Part shown: in pieces, positions 28,782 to 38,274 of the stretch
How the letters are laid out: each line of letters opens with the position of its first letter
How positions within the stretch are numbered: position 1 is the stretch's first letter
From: Nonlabens sp. MB-3u-79
Lineage (GTDB): Bacteria > Bacteroidota > Bacteroidia > Flavobacteriales > Flavobacteriaceae
Reading direction: 5' to 3'
Assembly: GCF_002831625.1 (NCBI RefSeq)
Contig: NZ_CP025116.1
Location: forward strand, 3,029,501 to 3,093,500
Length of the DNA stretch: 64,000 nt
The notes under the pieces: model-generated
What the model saw: the letters and a program-made list of their open reading frames with translations, nothing else
Told to the model about the DNA's origin: nothing
The model's database searches: none
Program-made: the position numbers and the translations under genes

Positions 28782-29081
28782 TTATCTCAACACTAATTTT
28801 TCTATCATTTCACGATCTAGATGATCATTGAGGTTTTTAATTATTTTAGCTCGGCCGTAAAGCAATTCCTGTCTTAATACAGAAGAAGAAAGACTTATAA
28901 ACAAGGTACCTGTTGTGAACTTTATTTGAGTGGTGTAATTAGCGACACCGCTTCCCATAACCGTTTTCCAAGCACCTTCTACATCTACCTTCTCAAAACC
29001 TTTTTGCAGCTTGTCTTGAGCTTTAAAATCACTCAACACATCGCTCATGCGTACAAAATCTTCTTTTTTATTATTCCTCAT
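28782..29081 (-). CDS. DUF721 domain-containing protein (DciA-like)
   Basis: About 99 residues when started at the Met giving [16 protein letters not shown]; a longer frame adds 12 residues that overlap the upstream gene further. The DUF721 pattern is seen in VEGAWKTVMGSGVANYT, LFISLSSSVLRQELLYGR and IIKNLNDHL. DciA-type members help load the replicative helicase, and the operon with recF supports a DNA-metabolism role, though this short form may only be a relative. It overlaps the preceding lipoprotein gene by 11 bases. Confidence 0.85.
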   Translation of the reverse strand: MRNNKKEDFVRMSDVLSDFKAQDKLQKGFEKVDVEGAWKTVMGSGVANYTTQIKFTTGTLFISLSSSVLRQELLYGRAKIIKNLNDHLDREMIEKLVLR

Positions 29082-29478
29082 TAGGGGTGTATGCTTTGTA
29101 AGTGTAACGCGTCCCATTCTCGTGTAGAAGGACGAGTATATCTTTAGTTGCTTTTTCTACCGTTTGTGTGTATGCGCCATCGCCTTTTTGAAAGGTAAGG
29201 CTTAAATCACCATCTTTCTCCTCCCATTGAAAATATATAGGGTTTCCATAGTTTACAAAACTACCGTCGTAAGTTGGACTTACTCTGTTTTTAACGCCTT
29301 TAAATCCATCGACCTCAAAGTGATCCATATGATTAGAAAAAGGAAATTCACGCTCGCTTCCATTTGGTAAAATTACTTCATCTATATTCCAATAGCCTTC
29401 TAAGGCTTTTATTTTCTCTTCATTACTCGTGCAAGAAATAAGGACTAGTGAAAGTAATAGGTAAATGATGTTTTTCAT
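29071..29478 (-). CDS. Lipoprotein, lipocalin-like
   Basis: 135 residues with a lipoprotein signal ([16 protein letters not shown]). The start of the mature part ([18 protein letters not shown]) and the later aromatic and charged strands resemble small lipocalin-like beta-barrels of Bacteroidota. The ligand is unknown. It lies between recF (4-base overlap) and the DUF721 gene (11-base overlap), so the three are cotranscribed. Its link to DNA repair is positional only. Confidence 0.75.
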   Translation of the reverse strand: MKNIIYLLLSLVLISCTSNEEKIKALEGYWNIDEVILPNGSEREFPFSNHMDHFEVDGFKGVKNRVSPTYDGSFVNYGNPIYFQWEEKDGDLSLTFQKGDGAYTQTVEKATKDILVLLHENGTRYTYKAYTPNEE

Positions 29479-30554
29479 AACTTAAAAATCTTATAAGATT
29501 GCTGTGTTTGCTTGATCACGGCCTCGGTTCTTTCAGGATGCGTATCGCTTATAAACAACTGACCAAATTGATCATCATTCACCATATCAATGATCTGAGC
29601 AACTCTAGAGGCGTCTAATTTATCAAAAATATCATCGAGAAGCAAGATAGGAACCGTTCCACTTTCTTGTTTGATAAATTCAAACTGTGCTAATTTTAAA
29701 GCGGTTAAAAAGCTCTTTTGTTGTCCTTGACTACCGAATTTCTTCACCGCATGATCATCCAGCAAAAACAACAAATCGTCTTTATGGGTCCCTACACTGG
29801 TATATTGCAGCTGCATATCTTTTTGTTGCGCATCTTTTAAAACTTGAGCAGGATCCGTATGGTTAAAATCGGCTTTATAGTAAATATCTACGACCTCTTC
29901 TGAACGAGAAATTTGCTTGTAATACTTTCTAAAAATAGGAATAAATGATTCTAAAAAAGCAGTTCGAGTGACATGGATATAACTCCCTAAATCAACCAAT
30001 TGCTCGTCATATACCGACAGAGCTGTACTGTCAAAAGTACGGTTGATATAAAAGTATTTGAGCAAAGCATTACGTTGTTGAAGCAATTTATTATAGGTGA
30101 TCAACTTATTCAAATACTTTGAATTACTCAAAGAAATCACACCATCTAGAAACTTACGTCGGGTATCGCTTCCTTCAACGATCAAATCGCGATCTGTAGG
30201 AGAAATGATCACCAGCGGAATCAATCCTATATGATCACTGACCCTATCGTATATTTTACCGTTGCGCTTCACGACACGTTTAACACCTTTTTTAGCACTA
30301 ACGACAATTTTTTCTTCTCGTTCATTTTTGAAAAAGTTCCCGTTCACCACAAAAAACTCTTCGTCATGCTTGATATTTTGTACCGTTATAGGATTGAAGT
30401 AGCTTTTTGCAAAAGCAAGGTGATAAATAGCGTCCAAAACGTTGGTTTTTCCGACACCATTGTTTCCCACAAAGCAATTTATCTTCTCATCGAACTCAAA
30501 ATCAGCTGAGGAGAAACTTTTATAGTTGATAAGACTTATGGAATTAAGTTGCAT
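29475..30554 (-). CDS. recF: DNA replication and repair protein RecF
   Basis: An SMC-like ATPase that helps load RecA at gaps. The 359-residue length is typical. Walker A is GNNGVGKTN (about residue 30), with signature [18 protein letters not shown], Walker [18 protein letters not shown] and [10 protein letters not shown]. It heads a minus-strand operon with the lipoprotein and DUF721 genes. The intergenic space before it holds a palindrome copy and the start region of the divergent TPR gene. Confidence 0.96.
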   Translation of the reverse strand: MQLNSISLINYKSFSSADFEFDEKINCFVGNNGVGKTNVLDAIYHLAFAKSYFNPITVQNIKHDEEFFVVNGNFFKNEREEKIVVSAKKGVKRVVKRNGKIYDRVSDHIGLIPLVIISPTDRDLIVEGSDTRRKFLDGVISLSNSKYLNKLITYNKLLQQRNALLKYFYINRTFDSTALSVYDEQLVDLGSYIHVTRTAFLESFIPIFRKYYKQISRSEEVVDIYYKADFNHTDPAQVLKDAQQKDMQLQYTSVGTHKDDLLFLLDDHAVKKFGSQGQQKSFLTALKLAQFEFIKQESGTVPILLLDDIFDKLDASRVAQIIDMVNDDQFGQLFISDTHPERTEAVIKQTQQSYKIFKL

Positions 30555-30600
30555 AAAATATTTTGTAACTATTTATGGATTAGGTATTTGTAGACGATTT

Positions 30601-30614
30601 GCTTTCGCGAAAGC
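30601..30614. repeat. GCTTTCGCGAAAGC palindrome, copy 7 (intergenic)
   Basis: Perfect copy between the divergent recF and TPR genes. Confidence 0.97.
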
Positions 30615-30740
30615 GAGATAACCAGCAGCCGGATAACCCAGTTGCAAATTTAACCTAACAAAAGGTAGAGAATAAAGCTTTCACACATTTTTATATACGG
30701 ATAAAAATTATATTTTTACGCGCTCAATTTAAAGACTATT

Positions 30741-31532
30741 ATGGCTACTTATAACAAACGAGGATACAAACCGAAATCAAAACCAGAAAAGGATGATCAG
30801 GATGAACTTTTTAATGATTCTGACTCGACTACGGCTGAAGTATTTAGCACCCTTGATGAAGGTGCTAGTAAAACCGAAAAATGGTTAGAGAAAAACCAAA
30901 AGTTTATTATTATAGTGGTCGCTCTTATAGCGATAAGTGCTGTAGGTGCATGGGCGTACAATCAATTTGTAATGAAGCCGAAGCAAATAGAAGCTTTTTC
31001 AGAGACTACTGAAGCAAACAAGTATTATGATCTTGCGCTTAATTCTACTGGAAAAGAAAAGGACTCTTTATATAACGTTGCACTGCAAGGGGCAAATGGA
31101 AAATACGGTCTTCTTCAAATAGCTGAAGAATATAAAGGTACTGACGCAGGAAACCTTGCTACTTACCAAGCGGGAATGGCTTATCTTAACATAGGTGGTG
31201 ATCAACTTCAAAACGCAATTGATTATTTAAAAGCATATGAAGGCGGAGACTCTGTTCTGAAATCTATAGCGCAAGCAGGAATAGGTGATGCCCTAGTACA
31301 AGCAGGACAAACTGGCGATGCTATTTCTTATTACATGGATGCAGCCAATACCAACCAGAATGAGTTTTCTACTCCTAAATACCTTCTTAAAGCGGCACAG
31401 GCAGCTATAACCACTGGAGATTACAGCACAGCAATTACTGCCTTAGAGCAAATTGAGGAAAAGTATCCAGATGCCGTTGAAGCAAAAACAGCACAAGTTC
31501 TTTTAGGACAAGCTCAAGCAGCTTCTAACTAA
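30741..31532 (+). CDS. Membrane-anchored tetratricopeptide repeat protein (YfgM-like)
   Basis: 263 residues. A hydrophilic N-terminus is followed by one transmembrane helix (KFIIIVVALIAISAVGAWAYNQF), and TPR-like helix pairs fill the C-terminal half (AGMAYLNIGGDQLQNAIDYL, GDALVQAGQTGDAISYY). YfgM-like proteins assist periplasmic chaperones and Sec-translocon quality control. ribH begins 6 bases after the stop, so the pair forms an operon with no obvious functional link. Confidence 0.85.
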   Translation: MATYNKRGYKPKSKPEKDDQDELFNDSDSTTAEVFSTLDEGASKTEKWLEKNQKFIIIVVALIAISAVGAWAYNQFVMKPKQIEAFSETTEANKYYDLALNSTGKEKDSLYNVALQGANGKYGLLQIAEEYKGTDAGNLATYQAGMAYLNIGGDQLQNAIDYLKAYEGGDSVLKSIAQAGIGDALVQAGQTGDAISYYMDAANTNQNEFSTPKYLLKAAQAAITTGDYSTAITALEQIEEKYPDAVEAKTAQVLLGQAQAASN

Positions 31533-31538
31533 TAACTC

Positions 31539-32060
31539 ATGGCTACTGTAGGTAAAGATTTATCGCATTACGACAAGGAAAGTCTTCCAGACGCTTCACA
31601 GATGCGTATAGGTATCGTTGTTTCTGAATGGAACGACGATATCACTGAAAATCTTTTTAAAGGAGCCCAAGAGACCTTATTGGATTGTGGTATAGATGCA
31701 GATCGCATCTTCCGCATGGATGTTCCTGGTTCTTTTGAATTGATCTACGGATGCAAAAACATGCAGTATGCTTCTTATCCGGTAAAAAATAGTAAATTAA
31801 GAAAAGGCTTAGATGCTATAATTGCTATAGGTAATGTCATCCGTGGCGAAACAGCTCACTTTGATTTTGTATGCCAAGGTGTTACCAATGGCATCAAGGA
31901 TTTGAATCTCAATAAATCTAGAGTTCCCGTTATTTTTTGCGTCTTAACAGACGACACTCATGCACAGTCGGTCGCTCGTAGCGGTGGCGTTCATGGTAAT
32001 AAAGGTAGTGAAGCAGCCGTTGCATCGATTAAAATGGCTGCGATAAAGCAAGGCTTATAA
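31539..32060 (+). CDS. ribH: 6,7-dimethyl-8-ribityllumazine synthase
   Basis: Condenses the ribityl-pyrimidine and dihydroxybutanone phosphate to lumazine, the penultimate step of riboflavin synthesis. The 173-residue protein has the family blocks IGIVVSEWNDDIT, DVPGSFELIYG, IAIGNVIRGETAHFDFV (catalytic His) and VIFCVLTDDTHAQ. It is cotranscribed with the TPR gene and followed by a clear terminator. Confidence 0.97.
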   Translation: MATVGKDLSHYDKESLPDASQMRIGIVVSEWNDDITENLFKGAQETLLDCGIDADRIFRMDVPGSFELIYGCKNMQYASYPVKNSKLRKGLDAIIAIGNVIRGETAHFDFVCQGVTNGIKDLNLNKSRVPVIFCVLTDDTHAQSVARSGGVHGNKGSEAAVASIKMAAIKQGL

Positions 32061-32082
32061 ATAAGCTATAGTATTAAAATAT

Positions 32083-32123
32083 AAATCGGCTCACAAATTA
32101 AAGTTTGTAAGCCGATTTTTTTT
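32083..32123 (+). terminator. Rho-independent terminator of the TPR-ribH operon
   Basis: A long stem, AATCGGCT-C-ACAAA with TTTGT-A-AGCCGATT (one mismatch), about 25 bases after the ribH stop, followed by a run of eight T. Confidence 0.92.
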
Positions 32124-32136
32124 ATTTCAAGAGTAT

Positions 32137-32373
32137 TTGAGAACCTTAGAAACGATACCTGCGCTTTGCAATGTAATGATGATCAACTATTACTTCACAC
32201 AGCCTTTAGCTTTTGGCATAAATGACTTTTTATATACCTATTGCATTCCTATACTTCCTCTTAACAAAGAGCGTAGATGCAGCCAAATAAATCTTATTGT
32301 AACTCCTGAGCGCTTTAAAGAGATGCTCCTGCATGGCTTAAAAAAGTGCCCAAAGAGTCTTTTAAAATACTAA
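32137..32373 (+). CDS. Doubtful small ORF or gene fragment
   Basis: 78 codons from a TTG. The C-terminal half (INLIVTPERFKEMLLHGLKKCP) looks protein-like and recalls the last strand and helix of a bacterial PH domain, while the first half does not. It could be a remnant of a longer gene. There is no ribosome site that stands out. Confidence 0.22.
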   Translation: MRTLETIPALCNVMMINYYFTQPLAFGINDFLYTYCIPILPLNKERRCSQINLIVTPERFKEMLLHGLKKCPKSLLKY

Positions 32374-32381
32374 GAAGACCA

Positions 32382-32582
32382 CTATTTCTTTCTCAGACCT
32401 ATCAATTGATACACTCCTAAAACAACAAGTCCCGCAGCAAGAATCCATTGGTAACTTTCCACCTCTTTTTCTTGAACAAATTTATCGTACAACTTCCAAG
32501 CACCTATTGCTATAAATGCAATAGAAAGCAATAACGTATAATTGCGCTTATTTGAATTGGGTTCAGGCATCTTTTTGAGCAA
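32382..32582 (-). CDS. Small two-helix membrane protein
   Basis: 66 residues with two hydrophobic helices (YTLLLSIAFIAIGAWKLY, WILAAGLVVLGVYQLIGL). Its start lies 20 bases inside the end of the next gene upstream, and the two proteins share the same layout, so they are probably a duplicated, cotranscribed pair of unknown function. Confidence 0.7.
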   Translation of the reverse strand: MLKKMPEPNSNKRNYTLLLSIAFIAIGAWKLYDKFVQEKEVESYQWILAAGLVVLGVYQLIGLRKK

Positions 32583-32757
32583 TTAAGGCATATACCAAGT
32601 ACAGTCCATAAGCGACAATACCATAACCCAATACCAGCTGCCAGCCAGGCATCTCCTCTCCTAGGCCGTAATACCTATATAACCTGTAACTTCCAAAACC
32701 TATAAAAGCTGCTGCCATTAATCCGCCTAGAATCGGATTTCTTTTTCTTACTGCCAT
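32563..32757 (-). CDS. Small two-helix membrane protein
   Basis: 64 residues with helices PILGGLMAAAFIGFGSYRLY and LVLGYGIVAYGLYLVYAL. The pattern FGSYRLYRYYG parallels the GAWKLYDKFVQ of its downstream neighbour, which suggests an old duplication. The family is not recognised. A terminator separates it from the upstream gene. Confidence 0.7.
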   Translation of the reverse strand: MAVRKRNPILGGLMAAAFIGFGSYRLYRYYGLGEEMPGWQLVLGYGIVAYGLYLVYALIAQKDA

Positions 32758-32789
32758 AATATTATTTTATAATGGTAAAGATAAATAAA

Positions 32790-32822
32790 AAGCGCTCCAT
32801 AGATTCATCTAGGAGCGCTTCA
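32790..32822 (-). terminator. Rho-independent terminator
   Basis: Stem AAGCGCTCC / GGAGCGCTT extended by TAGAT/TCTA pairing; on the minus strand it is followed by TTTTTATTTAT. It ends the transcript of the membrane protein gene at 32846-33565. Confidence 0.88.
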
Positions 32823-32845
32823 AATAATGTCATGTAACGACCTGC

Positions 32846-33565
32846 TTAGGCGTTGAAATATTTAGAATTCCAGATAGCTGTATTAAAATTCTTTCCTGCT
32901 GCAAAAGAATAGTACAGCACCATACTTGCTATAGACTTAAACGTAAAAAAGAAAATCAGTAAAAACTCTACTCCTGTCGGGTTCTTTGAAAAGATACCGT
33001 TAGGAATTAAATAGGAAGCTAGTAAACTTACTAGAACAGTGGAAAATATGAGGTTTTCAAAACTTTTAAAATTCCATGCCCATATCTTTCTAAAGGCATT
33101 CAAATCATTTCCCCATTTGTGGATCAAATAGAAATACCCGTTCCCTATAGGCGCAAAAAGAAGTGGATCATCAGCATTTTCTAATTTGAACAATTTTGAT
33201 GGTGCAACGATTTTAAAACCACGCATTTCTAAATCGTGGGCTTTTTCCATGTCTTTAATTTTCATCAAAGCTTCGTAAGGGATTTCGTTTTTGAAATATT
33301 TGGTGTCCAGAAATCTAAGACGATAAGTAACACAAATATCTCGTATTTGATCTACGTGATAAATACGATCTGTTTCTAAAAGGTCAATGTTAAAATGATT
33401 GCGAGGAGTAGGTTTCTGTGGGCTTTTCATACGCGCCATGATCTCATCTTCCTTGCGATCTTCTTCTTTTAGAATAGCCGTTACCTGATCAAGAATGTCG
33501 TTTCCTTTGAAAGCTTTAGCTTTAGACTTCTTGAGTTTATCTTCAATATTGGTGCGTTTCAACAT
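32846..33565 (-). CDS. Conserved membrane protein, function unknown
   Basis: 239 residues. The first 150 are soluble and charged (KKSKAKAFKGNDILDQV; LLETDRIYHVDQIRDICVTYR), then two or three transmembrane helices follow (FENLIFSTVLVSLLASYLI, FLLIFFFTFKSIASMVLYY). No catalytic motif was recognised. It is transcribed alone and ends at a strong terminator. Confidence 0.75.
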   Translation of the reverse strand: MLKRTNIEDKLKKSKAKAFKGNDILDQVTAILKEEDRKEDEIMARMKSPQKPTPRNHFNIDLLETDRIYHVDQIRDICVTYRLRFLDTKYFKNEIPYEALMKIKDMEKAHDLEMRGFKIVAPSKLFKLENADDPLLFAPIGNGYFYLIHKWGNDLNAFRKIWAWNFKSFENLIFSTVLVSLLASYLIPNGIFSKNPTGVEFLLIFFFTFKSIASMVLYYSFAAGKNFNTAIWNSKYFNA

Positions 33566-34086
33566 AATTAGTGTCTGGTTAAACTTTTTAAATTCTAAGG
33601 AGCCGTTTTAAAATAAAAGCTCCAACACCCTATAGGTCGTAAAGGAGTTTTAATTATTTCAAAAAGAAGATGTTAAATTTTTTATTGCTTTCGCGAAAGC
33701 GAAACTGATCACCAGCTATATCAATACTTGTTGGAACCAGCAAGGGTTTTTCAAATACTGCTATTTCATTTGATCATAACGTTCTAAGAATAAATGTACT
33801 TATCCTTTAAAAAAACTAAAAGCTCTAGCTATTATCCAAAATATAAAAGGGAGTAAAAGAACTCGTAATCGATTCCATTAAAAAACAGGATTGTGCTTAA
33901 TAACATACCAACTAACAAGCTAATAGTTAATACATATGTCCGTGTTAGATTCCTGAAATCATTACTAACTACCTAGTGATGATCCATAGAAGTTCTTAAA
34001 CAAAATTTAAAATTGGCCTTAGCCCATTTTAAAATCTGAAAACCTATCGACAAAACGAAAATCGAGATTTTTCGTTTTGACAAATA
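33566..34086. other. Gene-free stretch upstream of the membrane protein and downstream of pheT
   Basis: About 520 bases without a supported gene. It contains palindrome copy 8 and, just before the pheT stop, an imperfect dyad around CGAAAATCGAGATTTTTCG (34053-34071) that may be the pheT terminator. Confidence 0.5.
33687..33700. repeat. GCTTTCGCGAAAGC palindrome, copy 8 (intergenic)
   Basis: Perfect copy in the gene-free stretch between pheT and the minus-strand membrane protein gene. Confidence 0.97.
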
Positions 34087-36510
34087 TTACCTCAACACGG
34101 CACCAGCTTGATTCTCTAGCTGCTGCTGTATCTTATTCATAGTCTTATCAATTTGCTTATCAGTAAGTGTTTTGCTGGTATCTTGAAGTGTAAAATTCAA
34201 GGCATAAGACTTCTTGCCTTCAGGCAATTTATTCCCTTCATAAACGTCAAATAACTGCACTGATTTCAATAGCTTCTTTTCAGAATTAAATGCTATTTCT
34301 CTCAGTTCTTTAAAGCTTACCGCATGATCCACAAGAAGTGCAAAATCCCTACTTACTTCAGGGAATTTAGGAATCTGGTTTACTGGAGCATGTTTCTTAG
34401 AAACCAATTTTAAAACCTCACCCCAATAAATATTGGCAAAGTGTACCGTTACTTCTACCCCAAAATGTTTAGCTACCTTCTTTTTTACTACTCCTAAATC
34501 AGCAATTTTTGTCCCACTACTCAATGCAATTCCTTCACTTAAAAATTCTAATTTAGTGGGGTTTTCATTTACCGTATTGATCCCTAGTCGTTTCAAAATA
34601 GAAATCACAGCTCCTTTTAAATAAAAGAAATCGGCAGGCTGGGAAGCGCTATTCCAACTTTGATCACCTGTATTTCCAGCAGTGATGATACTTAGGTGTT
34701 TGTTTTCTGTAAACTGACGTTCTTGATATTGATGATAAGAGCTACCGAATTCAAATAATCTTAAATTCTCTTGTTTCCTATTTAAATTATGTGCTACTGC
34801 TTCAAGACCACCATAAATCAAGCTCTGTCGCATCACAGCAAGATCACTACTCAAGGGGTTCAACATACGTACTTCGTTTTTAGGCGAGATATGATCTGTC
34901 AGCGTATGATTCTTTTCTGATGTCAGACTATTGGCCATCATCTCTACAAAACCTTGCCCTACGAGTTGTTGCGCTACAATATTTTGTAATTTATTACTTT
35001 CTAATCTAGACGAGGTTGCAACGGTAGCATTCAGTTTAGAAGATCCTTTTATACGATCGTACCCATAAACCCTTAGAATCTCTTCAATCACATCTACCGG
35101 ACGAGTCACATCATTTCTATAAGCAGGGATAGTGAGTCCTAAACCAGATTCAGTAACATTATTCACATTGATATCAAGCGTTCTTAAAATACTCTTGATT
35201 TCCTCACGAGGAATTTCTTGTCCTATCAAGGAGTCTACTTTTTCAAAAGGAAGAAATACTTGTTGGTCTTCAATTTTCTGAGGGTACACATCGGTAATAT
35301 CACTGGAGATTTCTCCTCCAGCAGTTTCTTGAATAAGCAAGGCTGCCCTTTTCAAAGCATACTCCGTAATATTAGGATCGATACCGCGTTCAAATCTAAA
35401 AGAAGCATCGGTATTAAAGTTATGCCTTTTGGCAGTTTTACGTACGCTCACGGGATTGAAATAAGCACTTTCTAAAAATATAGAAGTTGTACCTTCAGTA
35501 ACGCCGCTATTTTCACCACCATAAACTCCAGCAATACACAAAGGTTTCTCTGTATCACAGATCATTAAATCTTCTTCGTGCAACAGGTGTTCCACGCCAT
35601 CTAAAGTTGTAAAAGGAGTGTCTTTTGCCAGTGTTTTAACGATTATTTTATTGCCTGTTATTTTGTTTAAGTCAAAAGCATGTAAGGGCTGCCCTAATTC
35701 GTGCATCACGTAATTGGTAACATCAACCACATTATTTTTAGGGACCAGACCTATAGCTTTCAATCTGTTTTTAATCCACTCAGGAGATTCTTTTATTTTT
35801 ATCCCAGTAAGGGTTACTCCACAATAACGGGGTGCCAACTCTATATTCTCTACTTCTATATCGACTCTTCCAGAACGGTTATCTACTTGAAAACCACTTA
35901 CTGACGGAGTAATGAATTCTATGGCGTCTGCCTTTACAGCAAGACCAGCTCTTAAATCACGAGCAACACCCATATGCGACATCGCATCAGAGCGGTTAGG
36001 TGTTAAACCTATTTCAATCACTTGATCATTTTCTATAGAAAACACGTCTTTAAGTAAGGTGCCTACCTCTAGATTTTCATCCAGCACCATGATTCCTGCA
36101 TGAGAAATTCCCAAGCCTAATTCGTCTTCAGCACAGATCATCCCGTGGCTTTCTTCACCTCGTATTTTACCTTTTTTAATCTTCCAGGCTTCGCCTTTAT
36201 CGTCGTAGAGCGTAGTTCCTATGGTAGCTACAGGCACCTTTTGACCAACAGCAACATTAGGGGCTCCACATACAATTTGTAGCGTCTCGGTTCCTATGTT
36301 GACTCTGGTCACTTTAAGCTTATCGGCATTAGTATGTTGTTCACAAGATTCTATATGACCTACAACGATGCCTTCTAGGCCGCCTTTGACACTTTCAAAT
36401 TTTTCCACGCCTTCCACTTCTAAGCCTAAAGAAGTCAGTAATGCGGTATGATCTTCTAGCGCTTCTGGGACGTTGATAAATTGCTTGATCCAGTTATAGG
36501 AAACTTTCAT
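34087..36510 (-). CDS. pheT: Phenylalanine-tRNA ligase beta subunit
   Basis: Beta subunit of the (alpha beta)2 synthetase that charges tRNA-Phe. The 807-residue length is typical. Domains run in order: N-terminal tRNA-binding OB-fold (VVGHIESCEQHTNADKL, QIVCGAPNV), B3/B4 editing domain (ENSGVTEGTTSIFLESAYF), B5 domain with a DVIEEILRVYGYD motif, the catalytic-like core (LNPLSSDLAVMRQSL) and a C-terminal anticodon-binding FDX-ACB domain (KFPEVSRDFALLV). pheS is not adjacent. The upstream region holds palindrome copy 9. Confidence 0.97.
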   Translation of the reverse strand: MKVSYNWIKQFINVPEALEDHTALLTSLGLEVEGVEKFESVKGGLEGIVVGHIESCEQHTNADKLKVTRVNIGTETLQIVCGAPNVAVGQKVPVATIGTTLYDDKGEAWKIKKGKIRGEESHGMICAEDELGLGISHAGIMVLDENLEVGTLLKDVFSIENDQVIEIGLTPNRSDAMSHMGVARDLRAGLAVKADAIEFITPSVSGFQVDNRSGRVDIEVENIELAPRYCGVTLTGIKIKESPEWIKNRLKAIGLVPKNNVVDVTNYVMHELGQPLHAFDLNKITGNKIIVKTLAKDTPFTTLDGVEHLLHEEDLMICDTEKPLCIAGVYGGENSGVTEGTTSIFLESAYFNPVSVRKTAKRHNFNTDASFRFERGIDPNITEYALKRAALLIQETAGGEISSDITDVYPQKIEDQQVFLPFEKVDSLIGQEIPREEIKSILRTLDINVNNVTESGLGLTIPAYRNDVTRPVDVIEEILRVYGYDRIKGSSKLNATVATSSRLESNKLQNIVAQQLVGQGFVEMMANSLTSEKNHTLTDHISPKNEVRMLNPLSSDLAVMRQSLIYGGLEAVAHNLNRKQENLRLFEFGSSYHQYQERQFTENKHLSIITAGNTGDQSWNSASQPADFFYLKGAVISILKRLGINTVNENPTKLEFLSEGIALSSGTKIADLGVVKKKVAKHFGVEVTVHFANIYWGEVLKLVSKKHAPVNQIPKFPEVSRDFALLVDHAVSFKELREIAFNSEKKLLKSVQLFDVYEGNKLPEGKKSYALNFTLQDTSKTLTDKQIDKTMNKIQQQLENQAGAVLR

Positions 36511-36553
36511 AAAATCGTTGCTTTTTAAGGTGGGTAAAGATACTATTATGTAC

Positions 36554-36567
36554 GCTTTCGCGAAAGC
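36554..36567. repeat. GCTTTCGCGAAAGC palindrome, copy 9 (intergenic)
   Basis: Perfect copy about 45 bases upstream of the pheT start, in its leader or promoter region. Confidence 0.97.
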
Positions 36568-36754
36568 GGAACTTTAACAAACCTCTCTTTTAAATTTGCC
36601 GCCTGAGAAGTCAGTAGACAGTGGGGAAATTGGCCCCAAACTGAGTTCTCGATCTCAGTATGCCTTAAAATGTCATTACCCTGTAACTAAGAAACGGTCC
36701 GAGTAATTTCAAAGTTATTGGAAAACCCCTATTTTTATACCTAAAACAATTTCT

Positions 36755-37429
36755 ATGAAAAATCTAGTCGTCCTCTCTGGAGCTGGCGTCAGCGCCGAAA
36801 GTGGTATTTCTACCTTTAGAGATGCTGGCGGTCTCTGGGAAGGGCACGATATTATGGAAGTAGCTTCTCCTGAAGGATTTGCAGCAAACCCAACTTTAGT
36901 GCTCGATTTTTACAACAAGCGCCGTGCACAACTGCACCAAGTACAGCCTAATGAAGCGCATTTTTGCATTGCTGGACTGGAACGAAATTACCAAGTGCAT
37001 GTAATCACACAAAATGTAGATGATCTTCATGAACGCGCTGGGTCTTCTCAAGTAACGCATCTACATGGCGAGTTGAGAAAAGCACGTAGTACTGAGAATA
37101 GTTATGAGATTCAAGACTGTAATGGCGACATCAATTTAGGTGATTTAAGTCCCGATGGATCGCAACTGCGCCCACATATTGTATGGTTTGGTGAAGAAGT
37201 TCCTGCCATGGATCAAGCTATAGAAGTGGTATCAAAAGCAGATGTGTTGCTCATTGTAGGAACTTCTTTGCAAGTCTATCCAGCGGCTGGACTAAAAGAT
37301 TTTGCTCCCAGCAACACACCTATTTATTTTGTAGATCCAGCGCCGTCTATAGATTCTCATGGCCGTCTACAGGTAATTAAAGAAAAAGCTGGAAAAGGAG
37401 TTCAAATGGTAGCCGATTTACTTTCTTAA
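36755..37429 (+). CDS. NAD-dependent protein deacylase, sirtuin family, without the usual zinc cysteines
   Basis: Removes acyl groups from lysines using NAD. NAD motifs are clear: GAGVSAESGISTFRDAGG, TQNVDDLHERAG and the catalytic His in HLHGELRK; later GTSLQVYPAAGL. A YxxR pair (FYNKRR) is like class III desuccinylases. The segment that normally carries four zinc Cys (between HLHGEL and LRPHIVWFGE) has a single Cys (QDCNGD), so the structural zinc site is absent. The protein is 224 residues, slightly short. It stands alone between pheT and the purB cluster. Confidence 0.92.
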   Translation: MKNLVVLSGAGVSAESGISTFRDAGGLWEGHDIMEVASPEGFAANPTLVLDFYNKRRAQLHQVQPNEAHFCIAGLERNYQVHVITQNVDDLHERAGSSQVTHLHGELRKARSTENSYEIQDCNGDINLGDLSPDGSQLRPHIVWFGEEVPAMDQAIEVVSKADVLLIVGTSLQVYPAAGLKDFAPSNTPIYFVDPAPSIDSHGRLQVIKEKAGKGVQMVADLLS

Positions 37430-37656
37430 CTACGAAAAAGGAATCTAAAAGATTTTAAATTTTGACGGTATAAGTTTTTTGAAAGCACTTAAAAAGGGAA
37501 TGCGATGGAGCGATATAACAATGACCTGAATAAAGGGTAGAGCAGAATTCCCAGGAGAACTAACTAAAGGTGCCGACAACTCAGTATACACTAATGTCGT
37601 TACAAAATCTAGCAACTTGAATTATTAAATCGCTTTTTAATGCCGTACCTATATTT

Positions 37657-38217
37657 ATGACTTCCAAAGATCTAAAGCAAGAACTTCAAAATCTAAAAGC
37701 TTATAAACAAGAGCGTGTACGAATAGGAGAAGCTGTGGTGCAACACCAGTTATTACCAGATTTAATCGCTTTTTGCCGTCCAGAAAGCGGCGTTTCTCAC
37801 CAAGCATGTTGGAGTCTGGAGCAATCTTTTTTATTACAGGAAGAAGCTTGTTATCCTTTTCTTAAAGAAATATGCGAACTCTACACACGGAATATTAATT
37901 CTTCTGGAAAACGTCCCTTGTGTAAAATCTCTGGGATACTGACTAAAAAGTACTACTGCAATAAAGACAACTTAATAAAGAAAATACTGCACCAATCCAT
38001 GAGAGAACAAATAGTCGAAGGTTGTTTTCAAGAATTGATAAGCACTGATAGAACAGCTAATATGGCTTACTCGGTGTACAGCCTTTATGAATTGGGGAAA
38101 GAATTTGATTGGATCTATCCAGAACTCATTCCTGTATTACAGCAAAAACTTCAAGAAAATTACGGAAATGGATTCAAGTCGAGTGCCAGAAGAATCTTGG
38201 CAAAAATAGAAGGTTAA
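37657..38217 (+). CDS. Hypothetical helical protein upstream of purB
   Basis: 186 residues, no signal peptide or membrane helix. Repeated helical segments (VSHQACWSLEQSFLLQEE, NMAYSVYSLYELGKEFDWI, IPVLQQKLQENYGNGFKSSARRIL shown here only in part) suggest a HEAT/ARM-like fold. The partner and function are unknown. It lies 57 bases before purB on the same strand and is probably cotranscribed. Confidence 0.75.
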   Translation: MTSKDLKQELQNLKAYKQERVRIGEAVVQHQLLPDLIAFCRPESGVSHQACWSLEQSFLLQEEACYPFLKEICELYTRNINSSGKRPLCKISGILTKKYYCNKDNLIKKILHQSMREQIVEGCFQELISTDRTANMAYSVYSLYELGKEFDWIYPELIPVLQQKLQENYGNGFKSSARRILAKIEG

Positions 38218-38274
38218 ATTAATGTTTTCACACCTTAAAAAACCGTAATTTAGCAGGCTTTAAAGACATAAACT

